In this document: positions 8,795-16,445 of the stretch, piece by piece
Numbering within the stretch: the first letter of the stretch is position 1
Layout: every line of letters begins with the position of its first letter
Assembly: GCF_024399475.1 (NCBI RefSeq)
Contig: NZ_CP101620.1
Coordinates: forward strand, 1,903,608-1,967,607
From: Allocoprobacillus halotolerans
GTDB taxonomy: Bacteria; Bacillota_I; Bacilli_A; Erysipelotrichales; Coprobacillaceae
Length of the DNA stretch: 64,000 nt
Direction of reading: 5' to 3'
Program-made: the position numbers and the translations under genes
Notes under the pieces: model-generated
The model's database searches: none
Told to the model about the DNA's origin: nothing
The model's input: only the letters and a program-made list of their open reading frames with translations

Positions 8795-10219
8795 ATGGAT
8801 ATGAAAAAAACAGAATTATCTTTTGATTTTCAAGCATGGATTCAAAAACATCATAGTGATGATTATCGAATTATTGTGGATAATGATAAACTGATTCGAT
8901 TAGTAACTGATTATGGAGAAGCTTCTATTCGTTTTACAATGATTGAGGACAGTACGATTGTTGAATTTTCGATTGTGTCTCAAAAAGATGATGAAGTCAA
9001 ATTTTATTTGCATTTTGAATTGAATGATGAAGAACATGCTAAACAATTATATGATGAAATGGTAGAAACACTCATTGGATTAAAAGATAAAAAGACTTTA
9101 CAAGTTTTATTATCATGTTCTGCAGGTTTGACAACGTCAATGTTTGCTGAGAATTTAAACGAAGTTGCGAAAATGTTAGGGTTGGATTATCATTTTGATG
9201 CAGTGTCTTATTTGAGTATTTATGAAGAAGTGGAAAAATATGATGTGGTCTTGATTGCACCACAAATTGGTTATATGTTGAATCGTTTAAAAGAAAGTTT
9301 AACAGATAAACTTGTTTTACAGATTCCTACCTCTGTTTTTGCGACTTATGATGCATCAGGAGCCTTAAGATATATTCAAAATGAAGTCGAACAATATTAT
9401 GCAAGTAAAGCCAAAACAACTCAGAAACATCATAGTCATTGCACGGAATATGAAAATCGTATTTTATCTATTGTGATTTCAAACAATAAAGCACAAACAC
9501 GTATTTATTATCGTTTGAGTGATAAATGTGAAATTATTGATCATAATATGATTATTAAGCCATCTTTGAATATTTATGATCTTTATGATATTATTGATAC
9601 AGTTTTATTAAAACATCAATATGTCGATATAATTGGAATTGCGACGCCAGGAGTCGTTAAAGATGATCAACAGTTAAGAAATTCCATAGATGAGAAGATT
9701 TTAGATATCAAAAATGACTTTGAAAAGAAATATGGTGTCAAAGTATTGGTTTGTAATAATGCCAATGCAGCGGTCATGGGCTTTGCTTTGGAACATCCAG
9801 AATACCAAAATATTGTCTTCCACTCTCAGCCATTTGGCTTTGCGATAGGTGGTCAAGGTGTGATTTTTCATGGAGAGATTGTTCATGGACGTAATGGAGT
9901 GGCAGGTGAAGTGAGATATTTTCTGCGTCGTATGCAATTCTCCGATGACTGTTCAAAGTTAGCATGGACACAAGCAGGTGTTTTAGAACTCGTTACAAAA
10001 TCATTGTTACCAACACTATGCATTATGGGACCAGAAGCTGTGGCACTTTATTCTCCAATGGTACAGGATATGCATGAAGTCAAAAATAAACTCTTATCAT
10101 TTTTACCTGAAGATTTTATGCCAGAATTTTATTCAATTAAAGAAGTCAGTCCTTACATGTTAGATGGTTTAACAAAGCTTTGTGTTGATGTTTTAGAAAG
10201 CAAAAATAATGAGGATTAA
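8795..10219 (+). CDS. PTS IIB (lactose/cellobiose type) - ROK-like fusion protein
   Basis: 474-residue three-part cytoplasmic protein. Residues 1-95 form an unrecognised alpha/beta region. Residues 102-205 match a PTS IIB domain of the Lac/Cel class, with phospho-acceptor Cys108 in VLLSCSAGLTTSMFA and the family APQIGYML strand. Residues 222-470 look like a ROK-type sugar kinase/repressor core (GIATPGVV, NNANAAVMG, FAIGGQGVIFHGEIVHGRNGVAGEV). The Asp that acts as base in ROK kinases (NDAN) is Asn322 here (NNAN), so kinase activity is doubtful. I infer a sensor coupling PTS phosphorylation state to ROK sugar binding. It has its own GTGAGGAAAG ribosome site and no obvious transporter partner nearby. 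Confidence 0.75.
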   Translation: MDMKKTELSFDFQAWIQKHHSDDYRIIVDNDKLIRLVTDYGEASIRFTMIEDSTIVEFSIVSQKDDEVKFYLHFELNDEEHAKQLYDEMVETLIGLKDKKTLQVLLSCSAGLTTSMFAENLNEVAKMLGLDYHFDAVSYLSIYEEVEKYDVVLIAPQIGYMLNRLKESLTDKLVLQIPTSVFATYDASGALRYIQNEVEQYYASKAKTTQKHHSHCTEYENRILSIVISNNKAQTRIYYRLSDKCEIIDHNMIIKPSLNIYDLYDIIDTVLLKHQYVDIIGIATPGVVKDDQQLRNSIDEKILDIKNDFEKKYGVKVLVCNNANAAVMGFALEHPEYQNIVFHSQPFGFAIGGQGVIFHGEIVHGRNGVAGEVRYFLRRMQFSDDCSKLAWTQAGVLELVTKSLLPTLCIMGPEAVALYSPMVQDMHEVKNKLLSFLPEDFMPEFYSIKEVSPYMLDGLTKLCVDVLESKNNED

Positions 10220-10245
10220 AAGAAATATAAAAGGAGTTCAATGTT

Positions 10246-11195
10246 ATGAAAGAAAGAATTGTATTTATGGGAACAGCTTCTTTTTCATTAGCTGTTTTGA
10301 AAATGTTGATAGATAATGATTATCATATTGTAGGGGTTGTCACACAACCAGATCGTTATGTGGGAAGAAAAAAGTTTTAACAATGCCCGATGTGAAGGTA
10401 GAAGCTTTAAAATATGATATTCCAGTTATTCAACCAGCACGTATCAAAGAAGATTATCAGGCAATTATTGATTTACAACCAGATTTGATTATTACTGCAG
10501 CTTATGGACAAATTATTCCCCAAGCACTTTTAGATACGCCACGTTTAGGGTGTATCAATGTCCATGCGTCTTTATTGCCATTGTATCGTGGTGGTGCGCC
10601 AGTTCACCAGGCCATCATTGATGGACAAGACAAAACAGGTGTGACGATTATGTATATGGTGAAAAAGATGGATGCAGGAGATATGATTGCTCAAAAAGAA
10701 ACACCTATTAATGATGAAGATACAGTGGGGGTATTGTATGATCGTTTAAGTGATTTAGGTGCTCAGTTGTTAAAAGAAACATTACCAGATGTATTGAATG
10801 GAACAAATGCGCGTATTCCTCAAGATGAAAGTAAAGTGACTTATGCACCAACACTTTCAAGAGAAGATGAACGTATTGATTGGAACTTATCTGCCAAACA
10901 AGTTTATAATAAAGTTCGTGGAACAAATCCATGGCCAGGGAGTTATACAACTTATCAGGGAAAGACTGTTAAAATTTGGGCAGGACAAGTCCATCATTGT
11001 GAAAATGCTATGAAACACCATGCCCATCAAGATAATGGAACAATTGTTAAAATTTTTAAAGATGCCATTGGTGTCAAAGTTAACGATGGTGTGTATTTAA
11101 TTACAGAATTACAATTAGAAGGTAAAAAAAGAATGTCTGTGAAAGATTATTTGAATGGGCATTGTATTTTTGAAGTGGATACAAAGTTTGAATAA
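10246..11195 (+). CDS. fmt: Methionyl-tRNA formyltransferase (frameshift)
   Basis: Transfers formyl from 10-formyl-tetrahydrofolate to initiator Met-tRNA. The restored 316-residue protein has the usual N-terminal Rossmann formyltransferase domain and a C-terminal OB-like domain from about 205. The signature [18 protein letters not shown] includes the catalytic-site His and the SLLP loop. The frame breaks at the AAAAAA run 10368-10373; one more A replaces a premature TAA at 10378 by [13 protein letters not shown]. As the gene is important for translation initiation, a sequencing error is the likely cause. Start ATG 10246 follows AAAGGAG by 9 bases. The 3' end is embedded in a terminator hairpin. 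Confidence 0.85.
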
Positions 11196-11210
11196 AACTT
11201 TGTATTTTTT
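11181..11210 (+). terminator. Intrinsic terminator overlapping the fmt stop codon
   Basis: ACAAAGTTT (11181-11189) pairs with AAACTTTGT (11195-11203), then ATTTTTTT. The hairpin spans the last codons and stop of fmt. Confidence 0.75.
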
Positions 11211-11225
11211 TGGAGGAGAAAAACA

Positions 11226-12122
11226 ATGAAAACAATATTAGTAACCGGTAGTACAGTTTTTGTCAGTCGCTTTGTCAGTGAGTATTTTGTGAAAATGGGA
11301 TACAAAGTCTATGTTTTGAATTGTGGCACAAAATCACAACCTTAAGGCGTTCATTGGATTCAAGCAGATAGACATCATCTACAAAATCAGCTTCAATCCA
11401 TTGATTTTGATGTTGTGGTAAATGTATGTGCCTATGATGAACAAGATATTTTAGATTTGCTTCAAGCATTAGGACATTTCCAACAATATATCATGATCAG
11501 TTCAAGTGCCGTTTATCCAGAGCGTGCAAAACAGCCATTTGATGAAAAGACACCACTTAGCTTGAATCGTTATTAGCAAGATTATGGCATCAACAAAATA
11601 TCTGCTGAAAAAACTTTGCTTCAATATGTACCAAATGCTTATATCATCAGACCATCGTATCTTTATGGACCGATGAACAATGTTTATCGTGAAGCCTTTG
11701 TTTTTGAATGTGCCAATTTGAATCGCCCTTTTTATATCCCTAAAGATGGTTCTATGAAATTACAGTTTTTCTATATCGAAGATTTGAGTCATTTTCTATA
11801 TCATCTGATGATTGATTCATCATTTGAACACATCTTTAATGTTGGCAATCCTCAATCTGTAACGATTAAAGACTGGGTAGAATTATGTTATGAAACTTGT
11901 CATCAAAAACCAAACTTCATTCATGTGGATTCGACCATTGAACAAAGACAATATTTTCCATTCTATAACTATGAGTATGCTTTAGATGTTCAAAAACAGA
12001 AATTAATCTTAACAACAACAAAGTCACTTGATAAAGGATTACAAGAGTCTTATGATTGGTATCAAAATCATAGTCAGCTTGTTATGCGTAAACCATTGAT
12101 AGAATTTATTGATAAACATTAA
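11226..12122 (+). pseudogene. NAD-dependent epimerase/dehydratase family, two in-frame stops
   Basis: A single frame of 299 codons starts at ATG 11226 (GGAGGAG upstream). It has an extended-SDR dinucleotide motif (KTILVTGSTVFVSRF), ISSSAVYPE, the family's late block NKISAEK and IIRPSYLYGP. TAA at 11343 and TAG at 11574 interrupt it. The TAG sits where relatives often have Trp (RY-stop-QDYGINK), one substitution away. No indel is involved, unlike most broken genes in the window, so this looks like true inactivation. A tract from the third segment (ATG 11616) is open but lacks the cofactor site and is not a plausible independent gene. Original substrate (nucleotide sugar?) unknown. Confidence 0.7.
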
Positions 12123-12218
12123 AAAAATGATAGATTTTCCCATGAATTTATGGAATTCTACTTTTACGGGGCGTTCCTCTTTTGATAAAAAGATATAATA
12201 GAAGTAGGAGGAATCATT

Positions 12219-12307
12219 ATGGATCAAAAGAAAATAGGATTAACCCAAAAACAATTGGTTCAACAACTATCAGTGACAGATAAATCTGTATCCAAAAGGG
12301 AAAAGGG
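12219..12307 (+). pseudogene. XRE-family regulator, 5' fragment (split by integrative element)
   Basis: The 5' part of a helix-turn-helix regulator gene: MDQKKIG then LTQKQLVQQLSVTDKSVSKREKG, preceded by TAGGAGG. Its reading continues in frame at 20304-20821 once the interval between the two copies of AAGGGAAAAGGG (12296-12307 and 20292-20303) is removed. Compared with typical XRE proteins about twelve residues seem to be missing between KIG and LTQKQL (an in-frame gap). The joined protein is about 201 residues with a C-terminal membrane domain. Confidence 0.75.
12296..12307. repeat. Left attachment repeat (attL core)
   Basis: AAGGGAAAAGGG, identical to 20292-20303. It encodes KREKG of the split XRE-type regulator. 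Confidence 0.7.
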
Positions 12308-12467
12308 AGTTTCCCGAACAAAAGGATATTAAGGAATAACCTGTGTTTACCTGCTTGCGAATAAAAGAATAATACTATTAAGTTAGAAATACTGCATAAA
12401 TGTGCTGGTATCTCTTTTTCGTTGGCTTGAAACAACAGACTATTTCATTTCTGCTTAATTACTTTAA

Positions 12468-12549
12468 ACTTATCAGGATATGATTTGTCAAGGGCTTGTT
12501 GCGTAAGCAATGCTGAACAGCACCCTTAACAAATCATAGACGGATAAGT
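12468..12549. repeat. Structured repeat, copy 1 (three-way-junction-like)
   Basis: Outer arms are ACTTATC (12468-12474)/GATAAGT (12543-12549), TATGATTTGT (12479-12488)/ACAAATCATA (12529-12538) and AAGGG/CCCTT. They enclose two small hairpins, TTGC-GTAA-GCAA (12499-12510, a GNRA loop) and TGCT-GAAC-AGCA (12511-12522). A second copy at 13765-13820 keeps the core sequence and the pairing while changing paired bases. Confidence 0.6.
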
Positions 12550-12615
12550 AACCTTTTTGTACAAGAAAAAATAGTAATCTTAAGATTTTGAAATATTGTA
12601 GCAGATAGTGGAAAA

Positions 12616-12624
12616 TGGTATAAT
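12616..12624 (+). promoter_or_regulatory. Extended -10 promoter
   Basis: TGG-TATAAT, an extended -10 element 48 bases before the ATG at 12672; no convincing -35. Confidence 0.5.
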
Positions 12625-12671
12625 GTAAATACAGAGAAACATATAAATTGGAATTTAAGGAGAATTATTAG

Positions 12672-13103
12672 ATGAATATATCAGAAAATAAAAAGAAATT
12701 ACCGCAAGGTATCCATCAGAGTATATTTATATAATGGTTGGTCTTATTGGTATAGGATTTTTCTGTTTGCTTATTTGTTCCCTCATTGCACCGCCAGAAC
12801 AAAAGGAAGAAATCATTTCGTTAATTTTAGGAATTTTAGTTCTTTTATTGATATTGAGCATTGGATTTAAACGATATAAAATAATCCTTAGCAGAGATGA
12901 AATTATTGAAGTACCTATTCTTGGTAAAAAGAAACAGATACAATTTAAAGAAATCGAAAGTGTCAAAATTAGACGGTCTAAAGCAATTTCTATCTTTGGT
13001 AAAAAGAAAAAATATATATAGACCCTGCTGTAACAGAATATAAGCAAATTTTTTTATTTTATCTGACAAAGGATTTATCCAATCTGTGTTACCTCATTTA
13101 TAA
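12672..13103 (+). pseudogene. Small membrane protein with PH-like domain (three frameshifts)
   Basis: Following three frames gives a 144-residue protein. It has two hydrophobic segments (VGLIGIGFFCLLICSLIA and LILGILVLLLILSIGF), then a bacterial PH-like strand pattern (KIILSRDEIIEVPILGKKK, FKEIESVKIRR), ending SDKGFIQSVLPHL. Breaks lie at CC 12702-12703, AAAAAA 13007-13012 and the T run near 13051; one base inserted in each restores the frame. A GGAG site precedes ATG 12672. The number of lesions makes real decay possible, though each is a homopolymer. Function unknown; it resembles in layout the larger protein at 13920-15128, which also follows a copy of the structured repeat. Confidence 0.55.
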
Positions 13104-13128
13104 ATTTCAGGTTGTAGAGGTGATTAGA

Positions 13129-13437
13129 ATGAAGAAACTATATTGCATGAACTGTGGTACTGAAATAAAAGGCGGAATACCTAACAAATGTTCTTGTGGA
13201 GCTGAATTTGATTTAGCAGATACAAAAAAACATAAAAAAATAATTACAAGCATTATATTCTTTGTAATATTAATGTCTCCACTGATTATTCTTATTCACT
13301 TTGGCAGACAATATTTACAAGCGTCAATTATTTTATATGCTTTACTTCTGATTCTAGGTATTTTTTGGTATCGTATCGTACAAACTATTTTAGTTCGTCT
13401 TGGGTTAGTAACTATGACGAACATTGAAATTAAATAA
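13129..13437 (+). CDS. Zinc-ribbon membrane protein, function unknown
   Basis: 102-residue protein. The N-terminal Cys motif (C-x2-C, then C-x-C: YCMNCGTE and KCSCG) looks like a short zinc ribbon. Two membrane segments follow (about 40-60 and 66-82). GAGGTG precedes ATG 13129, and an in-frame GTG at 13120 overlaps that site and is less likely. It sits in the accessory part of the integrative element. I do not recognise the family beyond the zinc-ribbon/TM layout. Confidence 0.65.
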   Translation: MKKLYCMNCGTEIKGGIPNKCSCGAEFDLADTKKHKKIITSIIFFVILMSPLIILIHFGRQYLQASIILYALLLILGIFWYRIVQTILVRLGLVTMTNIEIK

Positions 13438-13671
13438 CAACAACATCTTCGCAACTCTACTGAGCAGGAAATCTGAAAAGGTCTCCTGTTTAAAATAAAA
13501 AAAGGCAATTCTTTTTTATTTTCCGATAAAAAAGATTAAAAATCTGATTATCTGCATAAACACAAGTACTTTAAGTAATAAGAATGAAAATACAAAAGAA
13601 ATTTACCACAAATTCACTACGATTGAAAGAACCTTGATACGACAAAGAAAAATTGCATAAAAAAGAAAACA

Positions 13672-13703
13672 GGCATTTCATACAAGATATGAGATGTCTT
13701 TTT
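13672..13703 (+). terminator. Intrinsic terminator (with wobble pairs)
   Basis: GGCATTTCATA (13672-13682) and TATGAGATGTC (13688-13698) pair with two G-U pairs; TTTTTG follows. Confidence 0.55.
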
Positions 13704-13753
13704 GTTGCTGTAACACAGCATAATTTGTTCTTTTTTCTGCTTGATTATCTATC

Positions 13754-13831
13754 ATTTTTTAGAGCATGAATTGTCAAGAGCTTGTTGCGTAAGCAATGCT
13801 TGCACTCTTGATAAGGCATGGGATAAAAAAT
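13754..13831. repeat. Structured repeat, copy 2
   Basis: Shares the core TTGTCAAGRGCTTGTTGCG plus TAAGCAATGCT with copy 1. Pairing is ATTTTTTA (13754-13761)/TAAAAAAT (13824-13831), CATG/CATG and TTGTCAAGAG (13771-13780)/CTCTTGATAA (13805-13814). Inner hairpins are TTGC-GTAA-GCAA (13785-13796) and TGC-TT-GCA. Relative to copy 1 a stem G-C pair is A-T, and the outer stems differ in sequence but still pair. Confidence 0.6.
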
Positions 13832-13919
13832 ATTCTGACAGATAGCAGAAAAATAATGACTGTTTAAATTCGTGATGATATAATTATAAAAAATATTTTT
13901 TATCAAAGGAGAAGATTGA

Positions 13920-15128
13920 ATGGAAAGGAAAATCATAAGAAATAAAAAATATGTGAAAATTATAGGTATTATAACTACTGTTGTATTTTCAATGATGAGT
14001 ATATTTTTTGGCATAGTAGCAGGTATGATTGCTTCAATATGTTTTTTGCCATTTGTAGCACTTGGAATAATTCTACTGATAGGATATGAAAGAGAAAAAA
14101 TTATCATAGAAGAAGATACACTGACTTTTTGCTATCCATTGAAGAAAACACGTGTAATAAAATATCATGATATTCATTGTTTGCTTTTTGTTCCATTGGG
14201 CAATAAGACATCAATGGTCTTAATTGATAATAATTACAACAGATTAAACGAATTGGACTCTACGCTGGACAACCTAGATGTTTTATTTGAGATGCTTGCA
14301 GAAAAAGGTGTCTCGATTATTGATTTTGAGGAACTTGTTGAACAAAATAAGAATGTATCAAAATATATTTCTGCTTTGAACTGGATAGAAAAAAATTATT
14401 ATAAATCTATATTTGATGAAAAGGATACGACTGAGAAACTGCAAAGAACAGTAGAAAAAGATAAAATTGAAAAAGTAAGACAAAGACTAAAGATTTTCGG
14501 CTGGGGATTCATAATCGCTGATGCTTTGGCATTTTTGTTCGGTGGCAAATCAATGTATATTATCTATATCCTTGTTATCCTATCCACCTATGCATTATAT
14601 GTATGGTATTACCCATATATTTATTTTGAAACCAAGAGTAAAAAAGTTGAAGATGTCATACTGCAATTACCTTTATTCGGTGCACTTATAGCGTCACTAT
14701 TCTGTATGTTTGTTTTTCAGATATGTGACTGTGACTTTTATGATTTATTGAAATTTATTTTTATCAGTGCGGTTATCCTATCTATCCCTTTTATCTTCAA
14801 ATCTTTAAAACTCAAGATACATCAAAGAAAAGCACGAATAATATCAGTATTATTCGCAACATTGTATATATCATTTATCATTGCCATGCCTGTCAATATT
14901 TTATTGACATTTGATAGAGCAACACATGAAGAAATCGTCGTTATTGATAAAGATATAGATACAGGAAGCAGTCTTACAGACTATGAACTGATAGCAAATT
15001 GGCGTGGAGAAAAACAGAGCTTCAATGTGTCAAAAAACGAATATTTGAAAACATCTGAGGGAGATACACGTAGGGTTTGCGTTCGTAAAAGTTTATTTGG
15101 CTTAGAGTATTATACTGTTCACGAATAG
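13920..15128 (+). CDS. Multi-pass membrane protein, function unknown
   Basis: 402 residues. Two N-terminal membrane segments (about 14-36 and 40-58) are followed by a PH-like soluble stretch (KIIIEEDTLTFCYPLKK) and a charged helical region (about 120-190). A cluster of four to five membrane segments (about 195-335) precedes a C-terminal extracytoplasmic-looking domain. Start ATG 13920 has AAGGAGAAG upstream and TATAAT at 13877-13882. It is an accessory gene of the integrative element and shares the TM-plus-PH layout with the broken gene at 12672. No enzymatic motif is visible, and I do not recognise the family. Confidence 0.7.
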   Translation: MERKIIRNKKYVKIIGIITTVVFSMMSIFFGIVAGMIASICFLPFVALGIILLIGYEREKIIIEEDTLTFCYPLKKTRVIKYHDIHCLLFVPLGNKTSMVLIDNNYNRLNELDSTLDNLDVLFEMLAEKGVSIIDFEELVEQNKNVSKYISALNWIEKNYYKSIFDEKDTTEKLQRTVEKDKIEKVRQRLKIFGWGFIIADALAFLFGGKSMYIIYILVILSTYALYVWYYPYIYFETKSKKVEDVILQLPLFGALIASLFCMFVFQICDCDFYDLLKFIFISAVILSIPFIFKSLKLKIHQRKARIISVLFATLYISFIIAMPVNILLTFDRATHEEIVVIDKDIDTGSSLTDYELIANWRGEKQSFNVSKNEYLKTSEGDTRRVCVRKSLFGLEYYTVHE

Positions 15129-15164
15129 ATTGTGTGTTTGTAATAAATTCATGTTTGAATTATG

Positions 15165-15249
15165 CAGACGGAGTGATCCAGACACGGTGGCAGGAAAATC
15201 TCTCGGATTTTTCTGCCATGTCTTGCAAGTGGCTGGTTCACTTCGTCTG
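15165..15249. repeat. Long imperfect hairpin beside the oriT-like site
   Basis: CAGACGGAGTGATCCAG (15165-15181) faces CTGGTTCACTTCGTCTG (15233-15249), 15 of 17 pairing. Inside, GGCAGGAAAATC (15189-15200) faces GATTTTTCTGCC (15206-15217). This would fold strongly as single-stranded DNA and may be a single-strand origin (sso) for the transferred strand; Tn916-like elements are known to have one. Confidence 0.5.
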
Positions 15250-15277
15250 TGAGCGAGCCATGGCGAGCGAAGATTAA

Positions 15278-15299
15278 GCCCCGTTATCTAACAAGGGGC
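15278..15299. other. Candidate origin of transfer (MOB_T nic region)
   Basis: GCCCC and GGGGC arms flank GTTATCTAACAA. From memory, the Tn916 and ICEBs1 oriT nic regions share the pattern C-rich arm, (T)ATCTAAC or CGCTAAC, G-rich arm. The relaxase encoded 1.1 kb downstream belongs to the same type, which supports the call. Confidence 0.6.
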
Positions 15300-15440
15300 G
15301 GAAAAAACAAAAGATAATGGGCATTTACAAACGTAAAACGTTGTATTTACAAGGTAAAACTGCATTTTACATGATGTGATATAAAAAGTATCTATTTCAC
15401 ATGGCAAATATATATAAACTTATCAAGGAGGATTATATAA

Positions 15441-15638
15441 ATGAATATTGCAATGATTTTAATAGGTGTTCTTATTTTTCTTTCTTTTCCATTTATTGTT
15501 TTGCAAAAAATCAAAAAAACGAAACAAGAAGATACAGACGAGGCAAAGAAAAAATTAAATTTATTTCTTATTTGCACAATTCCAGTTCCAGTAGTTGCTA
15601 TTATACTTTTCTTAATGGGATTGAAAGCATTATTATAA
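15441..15638 (+). CDS. Small two-TM membrane protein
   Basis: 65 residues with two membrane helices (about 3-24 and 45-63) joined by a charged loop (KIKKTKQEDTDEAKKK). AAGGAGG lies 11 bases before the ATG, a strong site that favours a real gene. Part of the integrative element; function unknown. Confidence 0.6.
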   Translation: MNIAMILIGVLIFLSFPFIVLQKIKKTKQEDTDEAKKKLNLFLICTIPVPVVAIILFLMGLKALL

Positions 15639-15710
15639 CTGAAAATCAATGATTTTTATAAATAGTGAAAACGGAATGCTTGAAAGAAATTTAATGAATG
15701 GGGGATAAAG

Positions 15711-16286
15711 ATGTTAATATCAAAATTTAACAATGAAGATATTGAGAATGCTATTCAAGAAATAGAAAATCGTTATGGTTTTATTTTTCCTACGGAATAT
15801 CGAATATTTTTACAAAAATATAATGGTGGAAAAACTCCTAACACAACCTTTCATCTTCAAGGAATTTCATCAGATATTCAAGCGTTTTATGGTCTTGGTA
15901 AAGCAGATATGAATTATAATATTTCAATGCTTGAAAATACACTATTGTTTTCAGATATGATTGATAACAACCTGTTTCCTATTGCAATCAATTCATTTGG
16001 AGATTATCTTTTAATCGGATTATGTGGAGATAATACAGGGAAAATATATTTTTGTTACCATGATATGTCAAAAAATGATATTGAATTATCATCAAGTTTA
16101 TCTGCCTTTTTCTCCTGTTGCAGAAGTCAAAAAATCGGGCATATCCGAACCGTAGAAGAACGAATTACTGATATGAAACGATTGGGAAAAGGACATAAAA
16201 TTACAGAAGAAAAATTGAAATGCTGGCAAAAAGAAATTGATGAGTATTCAAAAATCAAACAAGAGAAAGTTACTTTTGAAATTTAG
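15711..16286 (+). CDS. SMI1/KNR4 (SUKH) domain protein
   Basis: 191-residue protein. Its first 140 residues fit the SUKH fold: YGFIFPTEYRIFLQKYNGG near the N-terminus, then LLFSDMIDNNLFPIAINSFGDYLLIGLCGDNTGKIYF. SUKH proteins are widespread immunity proteins against secreted or contact-delivered polymorphic toxins. No toxin gene is next to it, so it is either an orphan immunity gene carried by the element or a diverged relative. The Lys-rich C-terminal 45 residues are extra. GGGGGATAAAG precedes ATG 15711, and a terminator follows at 16343. Confidence 0.75.
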   Translation: MLISKFNNEDIENAIQEIENRYGFIFPTEYRIFLQKYNGGKTPNTTFHLQGISSDIQAFYGLGKADMNYNISMLENTLLFSDMIDNNLFPIAINSFGDYLLIGLCGDNTGKIYFCYHDMSKNDIELSSSLSAFFSCCRSQKIGHIRTVEERITDMKRLGKGHKITEEKLKCWQKEIDEYSKIKQEKVTFEI

Positions 16287-16342
16287 ATGTTATGTAATAT
16301 CAAGGAAAGTGAAGTATCTGTAAATCTCATATTCATACGCAT

Positions 16343-16373
16343 AAGCAGTTAGTCTTAGGATTGACTGCTTTTT
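16343..16373 (+). terminator. Intrinsic terminator after the SUKH gene
   Basis: AAGCAGTTAGTC (16343-16354) pairs with GATTGACTGCTT (16359-16370) through two wobble pairs; T-rich tail follows. Confidence 0.65.
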
Positions 16374-16394
16374 CTATACAGATTTTTATTAACA

Positions 16395-16427
16395 GGCAAT
16401 TATCAGTAAATGGTAGTTGTCTTTTTT
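16395..16427 (+). terminator. Terminator/attenuator-like hairpin before the relaxase gene
   Basis: GGCAATTATC (16395-16404) pairs with GGTAGTTGTC (16412-16421) using G-U pairs, then six T. It ends only 5 bases before the relaxase ribosome site, so it could regulate that gene. Confidence 0.55.
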
Positions 16428-16445
16428 GATTGGAGGAATTTTAGA

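Larger units (their letters stand above)
12308..12671. other. Element left end, non-coding
   Basis: No supportable gene. It contains the structured repeat at 12468-12549 and an extended -10 promoter TGGTATAAT (12616-12624) for the small membrane-protein gene that follows. Confidence 0.5.
13438..13919. other. Non-coding stretch inside the integrative element
   Basis: No gene seen. It holds a terminator-like hairpin (13672-13703), the second copy of the structured repeat (13754-13831) and a TATAAT box at 13877-13882 just before the next gene. Confidence 0.5.
15129..15440. other. GC-richer non-coding region with oriT-like and hairpin elements
   Basis: No gene. Composition is noticeably more GC-rich than the surroundings between 15165 and 15300, where a long imperfect hairpin and an oriT-like inverted repeat lie next to each other. 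Confidence 0.55.

Noticed and set aside
11616-12122. Stand-alone epimerase starting at ATG 11616
   Set aside because: It lacks the N-terminal cofactor-binding half, which is present in the same frame upstream; it is the last segment of a pseudogene.
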